The notes beneath the pieces were generated by a model. That model ran no database searches. It was not told the origin of the DNA and worked only from the letters and a program-made list of their open reading frames with translations. Positions 57,838 to 64,000 of a stretch of DNA of 64,000 bases are shown here, piece by piece. Position 1 is the first letter of the stretch; every line of letters begins with the position of its first letter. The stretch spans positions 8,984,820 through 9,048,819 of the forward strand of contig CM067507.1 in the NCBI GenBank assembly GCA_034509495.1. Direction: 5' to 3'. Both the position numbers and the translations under genes were made by a program. Origin of the DNA: Acestrorhynchus altus. Its lineage: Eukaryota; Chordata; Actinopteri; Characiformes; Acestrorhynchidae.

Positions 57838-58365
57838 TTGTCCTGGACCACCCTGGAGGGTTCAGCTCCAGAAGAATGCCTTCATTACCTGGATGAAGTA
57901 GTAGTGGTTCTAGTGGGGGTCAGTGGGAATTAGTGCCCCAGTGACAACAAGCTTGGCCCACCCCGTAAAAAGGTGCCCCAGACCCTTGACAATGACATCT
58001 TCAAATGTTGACACACTTTATTTAAAGAGGTTCTCTATGAAATCAAAAGTGGCTCAACTATAGCATCACCATTTGTATCAACTTTATTCCAAAGAGAATT
58101 ACATTACAATTCATTATTTTATATATAAAAAAAAACACATAAACCTGGTCCTGGAGGCACCCCTGCCTTGCATGTTTTGATCAATTGCTTGTTAGTTAAA
58201 TCAGGTGTGGTAGGAGCAGGAAAAGCTCTAAAATATGCAGGTCACTGTCACCAGCCTGACCCCCCACCCCCAGTTCACATGATCTACACCCAGCACTGAG
58301 ATGAAGTGCTAGATAAGAGCTGGAGCTAAACCCTCCAGGGTGATGCCTCTCTAGAACAAGGATTG
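57838..58365. mobile_element. Composite of inverted and nested MITE-like repeats
   Basis: The left segment GGACCACCCTGGAGGGTTCA with GCTCCAG (57845-57871) is inverted at the right (CTGGAGCTAAACCCTCCAGG, about 58320-58340). Between them lies ACCTGGTCCTGGAGGCACCC with CTGCC (from 58144), an end of the hAT-like family seen at 43733. This suggests an insertion of one element within another. Confidence 0.45.
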
Positions 58366-58744
58366 GGCAGAACATTATTAGTTTGAAGATATCATTACAT
58401 TATAAAGCAGTGTTTTTCAAACTGGTGAAGGCTATCATGCTTCCTCTGAAATTAGCCAACCACTACTTTTCAAACTACTGCTAATGAAGCATAATTGGAC
58501 AGCTGTAGAAGCATGGAGAACATTAACTGATAAATATGAACAGAATTAATTAACTCTGCAGTTAGACAATCTTAGCTACATATGTGTGGCATTGCCAGGG
58601 GGTTGAACCTGTAATGACTTTGAATGCATTTTGTATATAGGTGCACATTGTAATGTACTGTGTTTCTGGATAATTAAAAAGGATTTTGCAGTTTGTGTAG
58701 TTCAATAAATGTTCACTATATCCTCCAATTATGATCTCATGCAC

Positions 58745-59187
58745 TCATACACTATAGGGGAATTGGGACACACCTCTTAATTTTTGAATTCAGGTGTTTT
58801 GTTCAGTCCCAAATCAAGCACCTAGCCATGCACTCAGCTTTTACAAACATTTGTGAAAGTATACATCATTCTAAAGAGATCACAGAATTTTTAGGTGGTC
58901 CTGTGATATTTTAAAAGTGATCAGAAACCACAGAAACTCAGCCATGAAGGGGCAGACCACATCAAGTTACAGAACAGGGTCACCAATTGCTGATGTGCCC
59001 ATATTCTGCCGACTCAATAAACAAGTGTTCTTAACCTCCTGTTAGAGAGGAAAAGGGGAGGGGACCAACTGCATATTAATGATATGGATTTGTCATTGAT
59101 TATTATGGATTTAGAATGGGATACCATGAAAGCTTCTGTAGGTGCAATGTGTTGGTGTCCCAACATTGTTGTCCATATAGTGTATGA
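58745..59187. mobile_element. Deleted Tc1-like element
   Basis: The terminal inverted repeats are TCATACACTATAGG and CCATATAGTGTATGA. The 3' side keeps GGGGACCAACTGCATATTAAT, ATGGATTTAGAATGGGATAC and GTAGGTGCAATGTGTTGGTG, the conserved right arm of a widespread teleost Tc1-like family. No transposase frame remains. Confidence 0.7.
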
Positions 59188-59189
59188 TG

Positions 59190-61290
59190 GTACAACATAG
59201 TACAGGCTTTAGTGTGTTATTGGAAGAATTGTTATGTGTCAGTACATTGTGAATTGCATTTAAGCGCCGGACTTAAATACTTTTCAGATGCTACAGTAGT
59301 CCCCTCTGCCCGGTGAAAGCTCTACACATTCAGGATTAGGCAACACTGCAATAGTTTATAGATACATCATTATATCAGGACATTATAAAGTAGTTTTCAA
59401 GCCAAACCTCCAGATGGTCCTTATTTTTGTTCTCGAGTTGGAGGGTCTGTCTGAGGGCTCCTCAGGTTCAAGAATCATTACTGACACATCTACCTTTTGT
59501 CCCACATTTTGGACTTGTGTAATGCTGAATGTTCTGTTAACAGTAGGCACTGCATCCAATTTTGTGAATCATTACATGCCTAAGATCACGGGTACATTCA
59601 TATATTGCACTTTTAAAATGTTGAGTGCTCTCATAAAAGTTTAATCAACATGTTTTCAGCCACATTTCCTTATCTTTGTTGTTTTGAAAAAAGTATCTGC
59701 AATATATTTAATAGATAATTATTCTGATGTAAGATTTTTGACATATACTCTTCAACTCCCGACATCCTGTTCTGGCATCACATTGACGCATGCACATTTC
59801 CTCCACTTTTTGGTTCTTCGAATCTGGCAGTTGTTCTTTCCATTGTGTCAAAATTTTGGAAATACATTTTTGCATTACAGCAACAATATATATGTTTCTC
59901 ATGACTTGTATTATGCTCTACATTTGTATGTTACTCAAAAGCCAGTCAACAATTCAGGACATGAAAGTATAGCTTTACCTACTAAGCTGGAAAAAAAAAG
60001 GACACAGCCTCTATCCTAGTGGTGTGCCACACAAGGTGGACCAATGTGGCCATGGTAAGCTTCCACAAGACCAAATTGAGGCTGCACTGTCAAACTGAAC
60101 AAGGCCTCGGAAGTGATAATGGGGTTAGACCACTGTACCTATGCAATCAAACTAAGCTCCTCATTGCCAGACCTTCTCCAGATCTTTCCTGGATATTTTT
60201 TGCAACTCATTTCACTTAAACAAGAGAAAAAATGAAACATGGGAGCGTGTGTTGTACGTGTGTATACATAAAGCATATTGAAAGCAGAGCGTGCAGGCTA
60301 AACCAGAGTGTAACCAGAATACCGCTGTGGTGATACTCTGGGTCATGGCGGTTTGAGCAAAGAGAGAAAAAGAAACTGGAGAGCTAAGGCAGAGCCCACA
60401 GCTGCCACCCCTTTGGGTTTAGTCCTCAATAGTCAGGGTTTATTTTGGGTCAGTAAACAGAGGGGTTGGAATAAAAAAATAATAACACCTCTGTTTCTCA
60501 TTGCTGGTGCTAAGCCTGATATGAAAACCAGCTGAAAGTATATGACACAAAGTGAAACATACTGAAATACATATATTTAATATATAACACGTCTCTTTCA
60601 GGATGCATAAATGTGCAATATCCATGGTATACTCAGAAGCATAGTGTGATGTAATTTGTCATCAACATCTTTACACTAGATCTGTTGATTTTATGAAACA
60701 TGTGACTCTTCCTCTCAGTAAGTGCAAAAGATATCACATTTCTCACAGTGGAGTCACATGGAGTCATGAGATGGCAGGAAACACAAACTGTTCATTAGAT
60801 ACTATAAAAAAAACAACAACTGCAGAAATGCAAACAAGCAGAAACGTAATTCCATTACTGAAACTGAAACATGCATTTGTTCAGATCTGACTTTGTGAGA
60901 AAGACTTCATAACTAGATAATGAGCTTTACTACAGTTAACTGGCTAAAGGCCACTCATTTGCAAATTAATTCAGGTCTGCAGCTCTTCCAAGTCTTTTTA
61001 AAAGATAAACAGTGATACTATTTTATACCGGATTCCTATAGAAATATAGGAATTATGTATATACACACAGACAGTGTGCCATGGATGAAACCCTTTGTTA
61101 ATGTGAATTGTTAACAAGGAACAATTTCAGAGTGAAAAGGACATGGAGAAGTCTGTGCACAAAACATCTTGTACCAAAGCTTAATTATCTTGTTTGGGCT
61201 ATATGTTGTGCATAGTGAACAGGGTTAGGGTTAGACTTAAGACAGTTTTCTACACTTCCTTCTATGTAACATATCTGTATATATGTGTGT

Positions 61291-61322
<32 letters not shown>

Positions 61323-62845
61323 ATGATTTTTCTGAGATGCACTTGTGGTGGTGAATGGGTTTCTACAAACACCCACATTTTCAGTTGGTTCAGGTCTGTG
61401 CTCACATTAATTATTCAGAAAGGAACTGAATGTGGGCCCCCTCACCATGTGAGGCTGAGTAACGGACATCAGGAACGGACAGCTTGCAGAACCACAGCAC
61501 AGGAAGTGAAGAGCCTGTAGCGCTCTACTTCCACTTAACCCTTTCTTTTACTGAGGGGGCAATACAATAGATACTGCTTGCAGTTTCTTCAGAATGCTTC
61601 CTGAAAACCTGAAATGTTCAAACTCTTGATTTCTGAAGTGGGTTCAGTCCTCATCAGTCCCCATGATAACAGAAGCAAATTCTGATTCATAAAGCCAGAG
61701 ATATTTTGAGCAGCACTTGAAAGATTCCTGAAGTTGTACAAAAAAATCTTTGTAGATGAAAGGCTTTATTTAAACTGGTTTAAATAAATACAGAAATTAA
61801 AATATATGTTGAGATAAATGATAAAAGCTGAATGGAAACATGACCTCTACTGGCCCATACGGGAACAGTCAAACAAAAGGTAGTTGTGGTGGGGTCACAC
61901 ACAAGAATCTGAAAAGGCTAAAATGTATTTTTAATCTTAAATGGAAAGGTCTTTTTCTATAACAAGATAAACATACATAAAACAGAAAACATTTATGGAC
62001 TCCCAAAGTAAACTTATATTTGTGCATGTACTGCATATGGTAATTTATGCATATTAAATTAGTGTACTAGTTGCACAGCATCAGTTACCAAATTCAACCC
62101 ATCTTGACTAAAATTTCAACATTTCTCTCAACAAGGTATCGCTCAGTCCATATTTTCATAACTGCAGAAACTAGCCAAACAGGTATATAAAATTTCAACT
62201 CATTTTGATATTTTGTTACACATAGCAGTCTGCAGAAATCTGGGCACATCAAAAAGTTTCTATTGTAGGTATAATTTTGCTCTTTTGCTATTAAAGTCCT
62301 AATTCCCTAAAGGGAAATGTGTTCTATTTAATGGAATGCTAAACTTCTAACCAGTCTATAATATTTTTTACATGGTCAAGAACTATCCTAATCATCAAGT
62401 TTGAAATTGTTTTATTAGTATGGATCAAATCAACATTTTTTTTTCATGCATTTCCATGCACTTTGCTGGTCCTGGTAACTGTTGTTGGGCCAGGCATCCG
62501 GAAAAAAGGGGAAAGAAAGAAAGGAAAACCCAAATAGAGATTTTGGTGCCCTATGGGATGAAGAAAATGCATGTGTACCTAATAAAAACAGGCTGATATA
62601 AGATGAAAGCTTGCAATTTCAATTAATAAATTACATTTAACTGCAAAGAAATATCTTAAAAACATAAATAAAATTTAAAATGTCAATTGCAATTTTAATT
62701 GATTTATTCACCACATTCTGTGATTAAACATGACTAATCACAAGTTGAAATTCTAGCTCTTCCATGGATTTCAGTTTAGAACCAGACTAGAAGGAGTAGT
62801 TAAGGGAGTGAATTAGTTATATTTAATCCAAATGTATGTAAATCT
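59190..62845. other. Intergenic DNA downstream of nrros
   Basis: Mostly AT-rich DNA. The GC-richer patches near 60300-60440 and 61420-61550 have no recognisable coding motif. No cep19 or pigx exon, the next genes in human, was identified. Confidence 0.4.
61286..61322. repeat. (TA)n microsatellite
   Basis: A TA run of about 30 bp, preceded by ATATGTGTGT. Confidence 0.7.
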
Positions 62846-63158
62846 ACTTGTGCATCTCCAAAAATTAGAATAAGTTTGATCATTCAAAGAATAAACTGTC
62901 ATATATATCTATCTCAAGCTTTTTTGTTTTAAAGTTAATAATGTGATTAGTAATCTATTCTAATTTGAACAAAGATTTTCTAATATTTAGTCTCTGGATT
63001 TCTTGATTTTCATCAGATATAAGCCAAACTGATCAACTATAAAAAAAAAGGCTTGAAATATCACTTTATGTGTAATATAAAAAATGAGTTTACCTTTGTG
63101 AATGAAATTGTGATCATGAAAAAATTATTTTATTCAAATTTTTTGACATGCACTAGTA
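62846..63158. mobile_element. AT-rich MITE, copy 2
   Basis: The left end ACTTGTGCATCTCCAAAAATT and the right end AATTTTTTGACATGCACTAGT form diverged inverted repeats. The interior shares TATCACTTTATGTGTAAT and GAATGAAATTGTGATCATGA with the copy at 46355-46588, but is about 80 bp longer. Confidence 0.7.
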
Positions 63159-64000
63159 CCTTCTGAATTCAACACCATCTTGCCCTTTACCCACCATCTC
63201 ACCTCTACATTGCTAAATGAAATCACTAATAGATCAGTATCTTGATGAACTACAAGAGGAAGAAAGTTGGGGTAAATTTGGTAAAATTAATTAACGTGAT
63301 ATAAAAAAACATGTTAAAGTTTCCAGGTTCATCATGTTTGTTAACGTTGACAGCATTTGTTTAAACTGAATCTAAAATTAAACATTAACACCCATTAATG
63401 CGGTCTGTGTTAGGAGTTGAATTTACCAACAAATGCTGTACAGTTAGCTGTTTAGATTTCAAAGTTAAAAACATTGTTTTACAGGTTTTACAGTCTGGCT
63501 CGCTGTACACTCCTAATACTAGTACTGATAGTTAGACCACCTTCAGATTCCCCAAAAGCCCTTTAATTAACTTAACAATAAGGCACACAACTCTTCAAAT
63601 TATACCCTAACTGTACCTTACAGTAACCTAAACTGTAAAACTTAAAAGTAAAAGTATTGGATGCACTTTCTAAATATGAGGTCAAGCATTAGATACTGTT
63701 GGTCCATTCTCCACAGTGAGTCCTTAAAATGAAGTGAATTCAAAGTCTGAAACTAAAAGCAGAGGTTCATGTGAAGACTTGAACTTTCCTTGTGGGCTTT
63801 AAAAAACTGCAAGTAGATAAGAGAAGAGAGATATAAGCCACAAAGGGTAATATCTGAGGCACATGGGTAGTATGGCTATTACAAATGAGAATACCCCTTA
63901 TTAATAATCAAGAAACACTTCAGATTTCTTCTCCCTCTATTGCTGCAAGCAATTTCTTCTTTGAAATGCTCGAGACCTGACAATTATCCTTATGGCTGCC
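63159..64000. other. Window end
   Basis: AT-rich DNA. Nothing is recognisable. Confidence 0.4.

Noticed and set aside
1..64000. CRISPR array, operon or other prokaryotic defence system
   Set aside because: The window is intron-containing vertebrate DNA. The regular repeats are minisatellite or satellite-like, without unique spacers.

Overview
The window is vertebrate nuclear DNA, almost certainly from a teleost fish. The genes have GT-AG introns, the intergenic DNA is AT-rich, and the repeats are typical of teleosts: Tc1/mariner-like elements, hAT-like and other MITEs, an L2/CR1-type LINE, tRNA-derived SINEs and many microsatellites. One SINE (about 16413-16612) resembles families I associate with catfish and other ostariophysans, but that assignment is tentative. 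I see nothing prokaryotic, no CRISPR array and no dedicated RNA gene.

Three protein-coding genes can be assembled completely from the sequence. (1) pck2, mitochondrial GTP-dependent PEP carboxykinase, lies on the minus strand from 19480 down to 899. Its ten coding exons join in frame into a 636-residue protein with an arginine-rich presequence. (2) fbxo45, an F-box/SPRY ubiquitin-ligase adaptor, lies on the plus strand (23839-27206) with three coding exons and 276 residues. (3) nrros (LRRC33), a leucine-rich-repeat membrane protein, lies on the plus strand (52761-56540) with two coding exons and 682 residues. FBXO45 and NRROS are also neighbours on human 3q29, so that linkage looks ancestral. 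pck2 is head-to-head with fbxo45 across about 4.4 kb. Human PCK2 is on another chromosome.

A fourth, unrecognised gene end lies on the minus strand at 38937-39484. It has two open, phase-matched exons with consensus splice sites encoding a charged coiled-coil C-terminus, followed by an AATAAA signal. Its upstream exons were not found.

Layout: 1-630 is pck2 downstream flank; 652-19480 is pck2 with repeat-rich introns; 19481-23838 is the divergent intergenic region, holding a consensus CRE and a strongly diverged ~140-bp tandem repeat; 23839-27924 is fbxo45; 27925-52747 is about 25 kb of mobile elements, a 20-bp minisatellite and the unknown gene end; 52748-56569 is nrros; 56570-64000 is intergenic DNA with MITEs. 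The three genes do not form a pathway: they concern mitochondrial gluconeogenesis/cataplerosis, ubiquitin ligation in neurons, and TGF-beta or ROS control in myeloid cells. I found no convincing new multi-gene system. The most useful leads are the unknown coiled-coil gene end, two decayed tandem-repeat arrays, the minisatellite with higher-order structure, and a CT microsatellite that serves as the 3' splice-site pyrimidine tract of nrros.
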